Below are positions 13,251-25,387 of a DNA stretch of 64,000 bases, piece by piece. Source of the stretch: Hetaerina americana (lineage: Eukaryota > Arthropoda > Insecta > Odonata > Calopterygidae); NCBI GenBank assembly GCA_022747635.1, contig JAKTNV010000003.1, forward strand, positions 46,953,475 through 47,017,474, in the 5' to 3' direction. Within the stretch, counting starts at the first letter, position 1. Every line of letters begins with the position of its first letter. The position numbers and the translations under genes are program-made. A model generated the notes under the pieces. The model did not search any database. It was not told the origin of the DNA and saw only the letters and a program-made list of their open reading frames with translations.

Positions 13251-15119
13251 AAAATCATACAATGCGTGAAACATTTTCTAAAAGAAATGGAAATCCGTGC
13301 ACCTGCTCAGAACGACGGTTTAGCAAATTAAATAGTCATGTAGTCCTTTACCTTCCCATCTATAAATAAATAAATACATATAACCACATGCCATAAATAT
13401 ACATACATGTTCCATGAGTTATTAAGTACTGTAGCAGGGGCCAAATGTCAGGAAAAACATTTTAAACTCGGTTTATAATAATACTCATAAAATAGCAATA
13501 GTGATCAAACTAGTTAGAGTGAAATGTGACACACTCGTGTATAGTAAAAAAATGCTTTCAAAGACGCATTGAGGTAAATTCAAGGTTACTGGTAAACTAC
13601 TTAGGTGTGTGTATCTCTTAAGTGCGCTTAAGGCTAACTACATAGCTGTAGCCTTAGTCATCTAGGGTCATCCTAAAAAACTATTAACGTTGTGACAATC
13701 TACGTTGTAATATTTTAAGTAGGTTGAGTGAGTAAAATTGTTGCAGTGGAAATAGAAGGCACTAAGTTTTATCTAATAGCAGTATATCCACCGGAAAATA
13801 ACTAAAATGTCAATTTTATTTCTTATGACATGTCTTTGGTTTCCCACGATTGCCAAATCCGCTGGGGTTTTGTTGAAAGTATGTATTGCTCGTTACAGTT
13901 AACTGTGTTAGTAATCTCCGATTGTATCTGTAGTTATATTCAGACTACACACCCCTCGAATGTCATTTGACCGAGAAAATATTCAGTAGCGACATCGAAT
14001 GGAGTTCAGAGAAAGGAAGAGTTTCAAATTTCCACAATAAAATAAAAACATTTACTTCAGTACTACTATTAGAGTAATGAGTAACTCACGTAAAATTCAA
14101 AATTATAGCTGAAGGGTTAATAGCTGCTCTCCGTCATAAGTACTGCTTTAGAAATGCTCAACATCCAATTTCCAAATGGATCAAGAATATAAAATAAGTC
14201 ACTCCTTATCTCGTTACTTTCTAATTCAACATCCCTATCCATCAGGTGCTCTACATACCCTAGCATACTTCCGAGCTTGCACGTGGGTGTTTACCGTCTT
14301 TCATTGCTGATAAAACTCCAGAGAAAAGTGGCTCACCACAAAGCAATGAACACGAGTACGCAATTTTGTAGCATTTAATTCTACTGGTTCTTAGCTTGAG
14401 GCCATGAAGCAGTTGCGGTGAATCACAACCGCTACCGCCCACGTGCACAAACCGTATTTGCAGACTTCCATCTGCTCGCTACGATATTCACCGACAAATG
14501 TACAGACATGAACGCGACATATTTAAATTATCCCCGGGCGGTATCTATCAAGTTTACTTTAAAATTTTGTAGCTTAAGGAAAAATAAGATCTCTATGAAG
14601 CGGTAGATTTCACTACGTTAATACGACCCGAATAAAGACGTTTATGCATTTATCTATCTACTAATCCAATTATTATTAATAATAATAATATTCTCTTTGA
14701 GCTCTTTTCAAGTCAAGTGGACGAGTTTAAAACTACCAATTGTTTCTTTGTGATCACTAAGATTAGCACAAGTGGAAGTCCCTCAGAGAAAATTATGGCC
14801 AATATCAGTGCTACATCGGACTCATGCCGCCACCTCGTTCAACAGCGAAAGTAAGTACAGAGTTAAAAAAATTCAAATACGACGCATTCACAATTTACAG
14901 TCATGTAAACTGAGGTATCCATCAGAACTGCAAAAAATAAGTTTATGCATGCTATCAACACTAATTAATATGAATAAGCAATCACAAGAAATATTGCAAC
15001 TATTCGCATCTCAGGACATGAATACAGATAACTGGGACACTGGAGGGAGAACGAGGACGCTCAAACTGTTCACCTTTGTTGTAAATAGAGAGAACCGGCT
15101 TACTTAAACGTAAATTTTC
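13251..15119. other. AT-rich intergenic DNA
   Basis: No recognised gene. An (ATT)n/(AAT)n short repeat lies at about 14,669-14,692. A 111-codon frame at 14,772-15,107 lacks any recognisable motif. Confidence 0.5.
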
Positions 15120-15514
15120 CTGAAAATAGCAACTCTCGCCGAACTTTCCGTATCTTTACGCCGTTAACTTTTCACCTGCTTCGCAAATTTTCCCTGTGGC
15201 AAGTTCAATACTCCCGGGATAGCGGGAGAGAAGAGAGCGGATTCAGTCGATAGAGAGAGGTAGAGAGAAGTGGAGTCTATTTCGCGCACTAAAGACAAAA
15301 AATAGAGAATCTGGGAGGGAGCAAAATCAGGTATAAATCAGGGAAGGGGAGAATATTATTAGAGGAAGGAAAAGAGCCACGACCCTGCTGTCTGAGTGCG
15401 TGCGCCCCGACTGGAAGAAACAAAATACGTACTTGAGACGAAAGGGTGGGAGAGGGGAATGACGAGGGTTACGCACGGAACAGACAAAGAGGGCGTGGAG
15501 TAGAGAGAAAGATA
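15120..15514 (+). repeat. Polypurine-leaning stretch interrupted by a transposon
   Basis: G/A-rich plus strand resumes after the transposon at 16,270, so the mini-mariner inserted into a pre-existing purine-rich block. Confidence 0.5.
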
Positions 15515-15547
15515 CGAGGGTCATCCGGAAAGTAGTACCCGTTCGTG
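15515..15547 (+). repeat. Left terminal inverted repeat of mini-mariner copy 1
   Basis: 33 bases, complementary to 16,235-16,267 except at the outermost position. This is the expected transposase binding site of a mariner element. Confidence 0.9.
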
Positions 15548-15675
15548 CCGCATGAAGTGCTGACGACGCGAGTAGCCGCTGGACGAGGTCAGATAGCTTC
15601 AGTGGCTTGTCTGCCTTCTCTGAGCCAAGTTGCGTGACGCTAGCATTGCCTGTGTTGTTTCTGTGATTGTTTACA

Positions 15676-16168
15676 ATGTTTAAAAAAATTGAGAACGCCG
15701 CCAGTTGTGAAGTGAGGGCAGTGATTAAATTCCTCAATGCAAGAAACGTTCGCCCATGTGATATTCATCGCCAATTAAAGGAGGTGTATGGAGACAATGT
15801 AATGGACGAGTCGTCTGTTCGGCGGTGGTGTCGCAACTTCAACATGGGGAGGGGGAACACACACGACGATGAGCGTTCGGGGAGACCGTCTGTCATTACA
15901 GACCAACTGGTGAGCTCAGTTGACGAATTCGTGAGGAACGATCGGCGCGTCACAATTGATGACATCTGTGAGCATTTTCCCAATGTTTCTCGAACAATTG
16001 TTCATGAAATTGTTAAACACCATCTGCATTATGCAAAAATTTGTGCAAGATGGGTCCCTCGCGTATCTCAATGAGCTGGCGGCGAAGGACTATGCAGCAG
16101 GAATACAGAAACTTGTCACACGTTATGACAAATGCCTTAATTTGCTTGGAGATTATGTTGAGAAGTAG
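15676..16168 (+). pseudogene. Mariner transposase, internally deleted and frame-shifted
   Basis: The ATG at 15,676 opens a 132-codon frame ending at 16,074. It covers the DNA-binding part only: a first helix-turn-helix (the HTH_48 type seen in mariner and SETMAR), the linker DDERSGRPS, a second helix-turn-helix with TIDDICEHFPNVSRTIVHEI, and the inter-domain WVP motif where the frame stops. From about 16,061 to 16,168, in another frame, the authentic C-terminus is recognisable (YLNELAAKDYAAGIQKLVTR, ending LLGDYVEK and a stop). The whole DDD catalytic domain between these pieces has been deleted, and the join is out of frame. The ORF could still make a truncated DNA-binding protein able to bind the TIRs. 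AATAAA at 16,188 follows the stop. Confidence 0.9.
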
Positions 16169-16234
16169 TTTAAAGTATCCTCTTTCAAATAAAATTTTTT
16201 ATGTTTGTTAATATTTACTTTTGTGTCTTTATTT

Positions 16235-16267
16235 CACGAACGGGTACTACTTTCCGGATGACCCTCT
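16235..16267 (-). repeat. Right terminal inverted repeat of mini-mariner copy 1
   Basis: Complementary to 15,515-15,547 apart from the terminal base; followed by the TA duplication. Confidence 0.9.
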
Positions 16268-16269
16268 TA

Positions 16270-16720
16270 TGTAAACTTGGCGACTAAGCCGTAGGGGAAG
16301 TTCACGCACGGCATAAAAGGAACGTGAAGGGGTGACAATGAAAAACTGCATGAAAGTAGGAAATGCGAAGGCAAAAAATAAAAGAATAAGAAGTGAGGAG
16401 GAGGCGGAAGGAATAAAACGTGTCATAAAGCTGAGAACAAGAATGATAAAAGGAAGAGGAAGCAAATTTAAGGACTTATTAGGAGCTCAAGGTAGCGAGA
16501 GGGGATGGCGCGGCGGTGGGAGAAGGGTTGGTTTAGGAACTGATGAAAGTAGTCGCGGGAGAGTTTTAGAAGTTGAAAAGAGCGGAGATGAAAAACATTT
16601 TGAAAAGCGTATGTTGACAAATGCGAGGTCGAAAAGAGGAACGATAGAGAATGAAAGTGAATATTTAATAAAATTTGTGAAAAGAACCTTAAGGGAGTAG
16701 GCAGAGATGAGGATTTACGT
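16270..16720 (+). repeat. Purine-leaning stretch after mini-mariner copy 1
   Basis: A/G-rich. The 122-codon frame at 16,332-16,700 is mostly Lys/Arg/Glu/Gly with no motif, so I do not call it a gene. Confidence 0.45.
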
Positions 16721-18899
16721 GAGATATAAGGACGATCTTTCAGGGGACGCTAAGAGGTAGCATGTTCTTTTCCTGAGGAAACATGACGATGAGTAGATTA
16801 CGAGTGTGTATTTAAAGCTCAAATTAGAATTCATTTAAAAATGTAAAAAATACAATGGAAAGGGCTGGAATTACGCCGATTTTTAGGAGAATGGGAGGAC
16901 ATTTCTTTCCGATCTCCTCATAAAACCAAGAATATTAAATTATAGTTAAGGGAATAAAAAATAAGGATATATAAAACGACATATTAATACGCAGGATTTC
17001 TTTAAATTGGCCTGGGGATAAGTGCCATCAAAGAATTAACCACGAAATATTTCAATGAAAATTAATTAAAAATCAGGTTTCAAAGAGCAATCCTTAAATA
17101 AGGAATAGCTCCGAGCATATAAATTATTTACGCGCATAATGGTGGAATCGCATACTCATATGTGTAATTTAAACGCCTCTGACTGTGTTTGGTTAACGTT
17201 ACACATGCGTAATAAATTGTAGAATACATCTGTTTACAATAGCTTTAACTATTGAAATAAGTTTTCATCGCCAAATCATAATTTCAACGTGCAGTGTTAT
17301 TTTATTAGTAACAATAATTACCCATACTTTTTAGCATTTAACTAATCTAAAATGATTCTTGTTAAAAAGGGCATAGAGCAGACAACTGGCAATACAATCA
17401 CGTGTAAAGAATAATGCTATGCATATTGCTCATGTCAAGGGGAAATGAATTAGCTCGCCAGTCCTTCAAAGTATCATGTGCTCACTAGAGAGCATGGTAT
17501 CATCGAAATCAAAGGGTAAAAGTAGGGCTACATGCTAAGTCCAGGCTTAAAGCTAAGTATGGGTGAGGCGGTGTGAGACGACGCTGGTCAGAATATGACG
17601 ATTTAAGAATAGAGTAAGCTGAAGGGCAGAGGTAAAAATATCAAGAGAGCTGGAGGTTGGGAGACGGAATGAGAAATAGAGAGACACTGAGAGAGAGAGA
17701 TAAAGGATGAAGGAACTTGAGAAAGAATGTAGCGCGGGGTGGGGTAACCTGGAACGTAAGGGAGAGGGAGGGATGGGAAGGAGTAGATTGATCATCATAA
17801 GGCACGAAGGGACAATCGATCAGGGGAGAATCACGCAATGCCCTTAGGTTGGCCATCGCCCATCGCGCAACTGTCCTGAGCGGCCGAGAACACAAAATTG
17901 GCTCGATCTAGACACCCACGATTCCACCCAAGGAATGCCTTCCAGATATTTTGCCTTTATATCGCAACATAATTGCCTCCGAATATCCCGCCACGGATTC
18001 ATTTGGAGGCAAAATTTGGCTATTCACTAGTAGCCACAAAATTCCCTCCATTTTATAAATATAATCTTTTTTCTCAGTAAAATAAAAGTGTATTATATTT
18101 GGCTATTAATAAATGGTGTGCGATCGCTAGACCTGGAAGTGGAAACGTTTCAGCTCAACTTAGCTGTCTTCCTCCACTATTAGTATCATTTATATAGTAA
18201 GCTCGATGTGTACATTATTCCAGGTTTATTTAACTAACGTTTCGGTCAAAACCTTTAAAAGGAAACACACCATCATATTTTTCAAAATAGTATACATCTT
18301 TTAAAAATAACCATTCATTCCATGGTTAGGTGCAAATATTCTCTCAATCTAATAAAATAGAATGCCCTTATTACAGGAAGGGCACTTGGTGATGAGAAGC
18401 GCTATTTAGGGGGTGTGGATAAAACTCGAAGTAAATATCCCCACCCATTCTATTCATTACGACACTAAATGTGCCCTTAAAAAAACTAATAATAATAAAA
18501 TGGAGGGGGATGAACGACCACATACAGTAAGCGACCACGTTGCAATCCAAAGCAGAGGCTTTTTTATCGGTCATTTCCAAATGATAGGCACCATAAAAAT
18601 AGAATAGAGTAATGACGAAAGAGCTAGAGCTCATTTCACTGAAAGCGATATTGCTGCTGAATGAACTGGCCCAAGACATTTAATTTTGATGGAAAGCTAT
18701 GCCCAAACGATAGAGGTAAGCTCGAAATGATATCTCGACCGCAACTCGAATTCAGCCTGAATTCCAATAATTACCCAAATTAATACGGACGGATCCACCC
18801 TCCTCGGGACCCTATGTTTAAGTCTCGCTACGAGAAATTGAAAAGGCGATTGGCAAAAAGAAAATCGAACCATAAAACTAACAGTGGCGCATTCAAATT
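16721..18899. other. Mostly AT-rich DNA with a short purine block at about 17,560-17,800
   Basis: No gene recognised. The 17,560-17,800 part is G/A-rich on the plus strand; the rest is unremarkable. Confidence 0.5.
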
Positions 18900-19991
18900 A
18901 GGTGGAACCAATAAAAGGAGAGGGGGTAGAAGACTGAGGGACTAGGTTTAGAGTGGGGGGTTGGGATAAACAGGGCGACGATGAGATCCCAGGGACAAAG
19001 TAGCATTTCTTGCCTCCCCGTCCCTCGCGAACCTCCTGCATGGCCCTCCTCGGCGTCATCCGCCTCCACCCCTTATCCCCCGCCCCACTTCCCTCTCCCT
19101 TATTTAGACCAACGCCGAATTGAGGAACGGGAGGGCTTAAAAGGAGAGGGCCTTAGCAATCAATGCCGGAGGAAATCTCCGAGCCATCAATCCGAGTCCG
19201 CGTATATGGGCCCACTGCAGTAGCAGTTTGTGTGTATAAATAAATCGTGGGGGTGAGGGACGGAGGGAGGATGAGGTCGTGGAGTGGGAGCAGTAGGATA
19301 TGTATTCGAAAAGAAGGGAAGAGGAGAGAGGGGGAGAGAGAGATGCATGGAGTGAGGAGGGAGTAAAAAAGACCATGGGGAAAGATTACAGTCGGTGGGA
19401 GAGGTGGACGGCAGAGAGGAGGAAGGATTGGGAATATATAGGGGAGATAGGGATTTAGACCGTGGGCGGAAAGAGAAATATCGGGCGGGGCCGGGGGGGG
19501 GGGGGTTGGAGGGGAAGAGAGAAATCGGCAGAGGAAGCGGGAGGGAACCGGTACTAATAAGGCTAATGCATTTGAGGATAGGGAGCGAGGGAGAGAGGTG
19601 GGAAGGAGGGCGGGAATGGCAGGGGGTAAATGGCAGAGGGAGGGGGTAGATGGGCCGCCGGTTTTGGCAGAACTATTTGGGAGGGTGAGAAGCGAACGGG
19701 GAGGATAGATAGGAAGTAGGACGGGGCTATGGGTGGGAGAGAGAGAGAAGGAGATGGAAAGTAGGGAGATAATAGGAGGAATAGGTGTCACGGAGACAAA
19801 TTAAAATCACGAACTGGATAAACACTGGAGGACGGAAGGAATGAGAGCAATCTCGAGTCGTGTAGGCATTCGGGAATCGAAATAAAAAGGATGGTCGGTA
19901 GTGACGTAGCGGAGGATTTGGTGAGGGGGATTGCAAAAGGAGCCGAAGCGACGTAAGAGTCGGCGAGGGAAGAGGCGACGGCAAAATAGTG

Positions 19992-20026
<35 letters not shown>

Positions 20027-20330
20027 AGGGAAGGAGTGAGGAGGGTAGAGGAAGGAGTTAATGCTTAAAGTGATTAGAAACTATGAGGGAAGAGGGTAGT
20101 GTCGGCTGTGGGTGGTGGTTCGACGTGAGAAGCGTCGATTAGCGGAGGGTGAGGGAAGGATGCGGGATCGAGGACGGAGGCAAGCGGAGGAGGAAACGAG
20201 CCGTGGAGGCGTCGGGCGAGTCGAAGACGGAAGGCCGTGAGCGTCAAAACTGGCTTGTACGACGAGCGAACGAGAGAAAGTCGGAGGTTCCTTGGGGATG
20301 GTGCTGGGATACGCACGGCATTGCCCTCAT
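18900..20330 (+). repeat. Long polypurine-rich block with G13 run and GA microsatellite
   Basis: G/A dominates the plus strand except for a pyrimidine insert at about 19,010-19,110. A 13-base G run lies at 19,493-19,505 and (GA)13 at 19,996-20,022. The 212-codon minus-strand frame at 19,153-19,791 is Pro/Ser/Leu-rich low complexity and is not called. Confidence 0.7.
19996..20022 (+). repeat. (GA)n microsatellite
   Basis: Thirteen uninterrupted GA repeats plus one base. In insects GA tracts can bind GAGA-type factors, but here it lies inside a generally purine-rich block and may be only slippage. Confidence 0.95.
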
Positions 20331-22899
20331 ATGTGAAATAAATGGCGAAGATTGACGACTCTATAATTTGGTCAATACGAGAGGTCAGCCTAAGATTTAA
20401 AAGATCCCGAGAGACAAATCACCGCACACTGTGAATTTACTCCGAGTACCGATGGCACCTTTCTTGATTTGTTTGAGAATAGAATCTCCGTTACCTCATC
20501 ACGAAACTATAAATACAATTAAAAAAGATGGATAAAGAAAGTGGTGTCACGAACATATTTCCCATTGATTAGACATAGACAAACAATTTTCAGGATTTTA
20601 TTGAAGAGTTTTTTAATTAACGTGTTAGCACTTGATTTTATGCAACATTATTTTTCAAATCAGTTGCTAAGGGTAGTAACAAAATATTATTCAAATCACT
20701 GTAATGTAATGATGGTTGCGCCAAGTCATGGCTTATTAGCTAAGAGAAAACTAATTACCCAGATAGGTAAAACATATCCACTTTTAGAAATGTTCACACG
20801 GTAAAATATTTTTTGACTACTATATGCATTTTCCGTCAATATTCAAATCGATTCATCCAGATTGATGTTTGGATCGCTAATAAGTCGTCAAGTCATTTAA
20901 TAGTAATGACATCCCTTCACGACATTTGAAAAGCAGCGTCATCTGAAGAGATTAAACGATCGTTATTTGCATTTTCTCTGAAGGAAACGGAAAAACAACA
21001 TCCTCCTGCCAAGATGACACGAAAAGGCGATCCATTTTGATTGGCTTAGGGAGATAAATAAATTAGCGGAGACAGTGAGAGAGCAAGGGCGTGGTTCTCT
21101 AAAGGAAGTAAAAACACCCTGTAGAACGGAAAAGGAGACATGGGAGGTCTTCCTGGGAAAAATAAATGAGAGAGAGAGCAAAGGAAAATGAAGGAACGAC
21201 GAAGAAGATAGGAGGGGGAACGAGGGGAAATTTTTTTTGCCCAAAGGGAAGAGAGATAGAGAGGACATGTCTGTAGTGACCTTGGGCGGACAGATAAACT
21301 GGCCTAGCTAGGAAATAGATTTTATTTACTTTTACGTGAACCTAACTGAAGCTGTTCTTGGGTTCCGGAAAAGCAGGTCAGCTTAGTGTCAAAATAGGGA
21401 TTGAGTAAAAATGGAAGGGAACGATGGACAAAATGAAAGCTGTAAAAACGCGAAACCGAAAAACCTCTCCATGAGAAACGCGCCTTTAAAAACAGCAAGG
21501 TATCAGGTTTTGCCAAATTGTACCGCGAACCTCAATATGGGAGTGGTGTCCACGAAAAATTATTTTTCCTTTGGATGAAAACTCCGATAGCGGAGACAAT
21601 GATCGCGTAGATTACTAATATGCACAGGAGTAACGTGGCATATTACAAAGAATAAATGCTTTGACAAAAACCTTGAAGTCATTCTCTTCCACGAGAAGGA
21701 ATTCAATGAATTGAATTGTAAAAGTTTTTTGAAGTAAATTACATTTAAATTATCCTGATTGAAAATATGCCATTCCACATCTGACGCATCCGGATTATGA
21801 TGAGAAAGGAGGAGTCAAGTAAGGTGGAAGGATAGAGATTTCCTTCCGAGACTCAAGATTAGAAGAATTTGGCCTGGCAGCTTCGCTTCCTTGCCTGCTT
21901 TGAATGTTCTTCCGGGTGTTTGAACAAAATTTTCTCTCCTTTTGGTAAGAATTTAAAATGAATATAAAATATAATTTTAAGCCTCCATGTTTATTATTTT
22001 AAATGTTCCATCAACTAAAACCAACGCTACTGGAGTGCATAATCGACTTTCGATTTATTTAAAACACGAGTGGAGGGGCATTTTATAATTCTGACCGAAC
22101 GATTTTGAATATTTTATTCACACTTCATAAACATTTTATAAAATTGTCACACAATCCTTATCTCTCTGTTTCAATAGGTGAAGTTACACAATTTTAATTT
22201 TATGGCATCCATGGAATTCAATGGCAAAATAATAATGTAACTTTATTGCTTAAGTCACCAATGTAATTGTATCATACGGACAATCTGCCACATTTTATCA
22301 TTTAAAATAAAAATAAATCACAACGTGGAATTAATTAAGTTAAAGAAAGCATAGTTACCGATTTAGAATCAATAATTACCTACGGGAATATTAAGGTTCC
22401 CTTTCAAGAGAAATTGCCAATTTACTTTGTCAAAATATTCAGCATTCATTCGAGCGCAAACTGCGAAGAACATTTTCAATGATCTTACTATTTGGCATTA
22501 ATGGCAGGGCATCTCCCTTGCTAGTTTACATTAATGCCATAATCAACAGGGTCACTCAACGCAGAACTACACATGTTATCGCATTCTATTGCACAATATG
22601 TCTCCTGTTGACAAGTTGATTGAACCTATAATCTTGGTATAATAAGATATGTCGTAATGCAATACAATATATAAATAAGACAGCACCGGGTTGATAACAG
22701 GAAACTTAATCTAGCAGGAGGAGGTTTAATCATAAGCACTCACAGATCTCCTTTGGAGTAATGTCGCAACTAGACTGAATAATATGTATTTCAACGACTA
22801 CTTATTCAAAGACCCTGACTGCGAGAGCAACCGGACGTCCGCCAACTGATACGAATCGCCAGCTACTCTCAACAACTCTATTTCTGAAGCAAGATCCAT
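20331..22899. other. AT-rich DNA with a short purine block at about 20,960-21,270
   Basis: No gene-like frame with recognisable motifs, no transposon ends found. Confidence 0.5.
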
Positions 22900-23520
22900 C
22901 ACGGTTCAGTCATCTGGGCGAGCGAGCTCTCAATTTTTTTCCATTAGACACACTGATCTTATTACATATGCTTTTGTATCACATTGCGATTCTTCGGAGA
23001 CGTCTTACTTCTCCTCCCACTCCTCTCTGCTAAACTCTTTTCACTCTACTTCCTGGATCCACTTTAAATTCACTCCATCGTCTGCTACGGCGTACTCACC
23101 GAAAATCTTGTCAACTCTATCCGCACCACAGCCCTCCCCCCTGCTCTCTTCCCATTTTTACCCTCCCCGCCAAACGCCCGCTGCACTCCTCCCCGGCCGG
23201 CAACGTCGGCGGCCCCTATAAAACTTTTCGCGTGAATTCATTTCGGTGACAGATATCAGTTGAAGCTCAACTTCCCCTTCACCCTTGTTCCCCCACCCAC
23301 TCCATCTTCCACTTCTTTATCCAACCATATAGCCGCGGTGCAAATGCTCGTCTCCAACTTTTCCCACTGATTGGGGAAGACGTAAAGGAGCCCAAGTGAC
23401 AAAAATCCCCACTGGAACAATGGATTCAGAAATAATGCTGGGAAACGTGAGGATTCGTTATAGGTGAAGCAATAGTTTGAACTAAAATCCGTATTAATCG
23501 AATTGAAGGGGTTCATAATA
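22900..23520. other. GC- and pyrimidine-rich block with a TATA-like motif
   Basis: Pyrimidine-rich from about 22,990 to 23,210, then CTATAAAA (TATAAAA at 23,217-23,223). An arthropod initiator-like TCAGT lies at 23,256-23,260, about 41 bases downstream, too far for a standard core promoter. No convincing coding sequence follows. Confidence 0.35.
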
Positions 23521-24630
23521 TGACGCAGCTAAGTATATTTACCATCTTTTCGCTTAAGCTGAGTTGCGGATCAACGCTGTACATTAATGGAGACATTTCA
23601 CTCATATTATGATATAGTTGTATAAACGGTTCTTAGCAAATATTTCAACATTCAAAGAGCCAACAGAGTGATTATTTGGAATTCAAACCGCGAAATCTCT
23701 TGAAAATTCTCGGTGCACCGTGAGAACAGTAGTCATTGCCATAAAGTACTGTTAAGGGTCATGCCATGCAAGAAATGGTCGTAAAAATAAATATTCTGGG
23801 GAGTTAGAAAACATTTTAGGCAGTTTAATGATGGCACTATTTTAAATTTCCTTGCGAAGCGGTGTCTGTAAACCCTTTCGCGTGCAGATGTAGGAGGCGC
23901 CCACATCTCAGGTACCCGAAAAACACACACACGCGAATTTACACAGGGACAAACACACACAGAAACCGTGAAACGCAGACTGGAAAAGGGATTTAAAGCC
24001 CCAGCATAAAGTAAAAATAAGGTTTAACGAATTGGGAAAAGAGCAAGGACAAAAGGCACTCATGGAGCGTGGTAAAATCCGCATGGATTGCAGTTCTGCT
24101 CCACCGATTTGATTGCTCTTTCCGAAAGGGCGTGCGAGGGTCACTGGGGAGGAAAGTTTTGGCACCTGAGCAACTTCGGACCTTGCTCCCTTACATTTCC
24201 CCCGAGGACGAATCGGGTGGATGGAAATGGGGAAGATGGAATGGAAAGAGAATACAGGTTCATATGCGTCAACGAATGGGGAAAGAAGAAATGAAAACAT
24301 TAGGTACCGAGAGAGGAAGCAAAAACCATGATGTGTGGAGAGAGAAGAGGCCTGGAGGTCGGACGGGGCCGGAAGAGAAGTGACACATGAACCGCTGAGG
24401 GGAAGGAATTTGCCCAAAAACGGTTTAAAAGAAAGAAGAAGTGAAGGATTATTTTCTTGAGAAGGAGTAAAATGAATTAAAATTCAAGGTATGGGAACTT
24501 CCATGACGACTTCAAGCAGACCATATGCATGTGATGCATTCCGCTAAAATGAGCCAAGAAATTGGAATTGGAGACAGGGTAGATGCAGGAATAGAAATGC
24601 AATTGGTAATAAAGGAGCGCTCGGGGTATA
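23521..24630. other. Mixed-composition intergenic DNA
   Basis: Frames of 104 codons (plus, 24,069) and 169 codons (minus, 23,908-24,417) overlap here without motifs. I see no transposon ends before copy 2 of the mini-mariner. Confidence 0.4.
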
Positions 24631-24632
24631 TA

Positions 24633-24665
24633 CGAGGGTCATCCGGAAAGTAGTACCCGTTCGTG
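24633..24665 (+). repeat. Left terminal inverted repeat of mini-mariner copy 2
   Basis: Perfect complement of 25,353-25,385. Confidence 0.9.
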
Positions 24666-24793
24666 CCGCATGAAGTGCTGACGACGCGAGTAGCCGCTGG
24701 ACGAGGTCAGATAGCTTCAGTGGCTTGTCTGCCTTCTCTGAGCCAAGTTGCGTGACGCTAGCATTGCCTGTGTTGTTTCTGTGATTGTTTACA

Positions 24794-25286
24794 ATGTTTA
24801 AAAAAATTGAGAACGCCGCCAGTTGTGAAGTGAGGGCAGTGATTAAATTCCTCAATGCAAGAAACGTTCGCCCATGTGATATTCATCGCCAATTAAAGGA
24901 GGTGTATGGAGACAATGTAATGGACGAGTCGTCTGTTCGGCGGTGGTGTCGCAACTTCAACATGGGGAGGGGGAACACACACGACGATGAGCGTTCGGGG
25001 AGACCGTCTGTCATTACAGACCAACTGGTGAGCTCAGTTGACGAATTCGTGAGGAACGATCGGCGCGTCACAATTGATGACATCTGTGAGCATTTTCCCA
25101 ATGTTTCTCGAACAATTGTTCATGAAATTGTTAAACACCATCTGCATTATGCAAAAATTTGTGCAAGATGGGTCCCTCGCGTATCTCAATGAGCTGGCGG
25201 CGAAGGACTATGCAGCAGGAATACAGAAACTTGTCACACGTTATGACAAATGCCTTAATTTGCTTGGAGATTATGTTGAGAAGTAG
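24794..25286 (+). pseudogene. Mariner transposase, internally deleted and frame-shifted (copy 2)
   Basis: Protein pieces identical to those in copy 1. A 132-codon N-terminal DNA-binding part runs 24,794-25,192, followed out of frame by the C-terminal tail at about 25,179-25,286. The catalytic DDD domain is absent. The shared deletion end-point shows that the deletion happened before the two copies spread. Confidence 0.9.
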
Positions 25287-25352
25287 TTTAAAGTATCCTC
25301 TTTCAAATAAAATTTTTTATGTTTGTTAATATTTACTTTTGTCTTTTTATTT

Positions 25353-25385
25353 CACGAACGGGTACTACTTTCCGGATGACCCTCG
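25353..25385 (-). repeat. Right terminal inverted repeat of mini-mariner copy 2
   Basis: Perfect complement of 24,633-24,665; followed by the TA target duplication. Confidence 0.9.
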
Positions 25386-25387
25386 TA

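Larger units (their letters stand above)
15515..16267 (+). mobile_element. Mini-mariner copy 1 (deleted, non-autonomous Tc1/mariner element)
   Basis: The element is 753 bp, flanked by TA dinucleotides at 15,513-15,514 and 16,268-16,269. Its 32-bp terminal inverted repeats match perfectly (GAGGGTCATCCGGAAAGTAG and on); only the outermost base differs between the ends (C left, A when the right end is read inward). Inside are the start and end of a mariner transposase with the catalytic centre missing. A second copy 9,118 bp downstream in the same orientation differs at only three positions (16,225, 16,227 and the last base). It must be mobilised by a transposase from another locus. The intact mariner at 54.25 kb has unrelated TIRs and is not an obvious helper. 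Confidence 0.95.
24633..25385 (+). mobile_element. Mini-mariner copy 2
   Basis: 753 bp, the same length as copy 1 and different at three positions. TA duplications are at 24,631-24,632 and 25,386-25,387. The 33-bp terminal inverted repeats are perfect here, including the outermost C/G. Taking out the element leaves a target reading GGGG(TA)nCCC, a short TA-rich palindrome, which suits mariner target choice. The near-identity to copy 1 implies that both transposed recently, or that one locus was copied. Confidence 0.95.

Noticed and set aside
14772..15107. 111-codon ORF
   Set aside because: No motif, no ATG with good context at the frame start, and flanked by AT-rich DNA without splice evidence.
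15676..16074. SETMAR-like host gene
   Set aside because: The frame resembles proteins often labelled SETMAR, but it lies inside mariner TIRs, has no SET domain and has a second near-identical copy, so it is transposon-derived.
23217..23260. TATA box plus initiator as a core promoter
   Set aside because: TATAAAA and TCAGT are about 41 bases apart where about 30 is needed, and no coding sequence or splice site follows convincingly.
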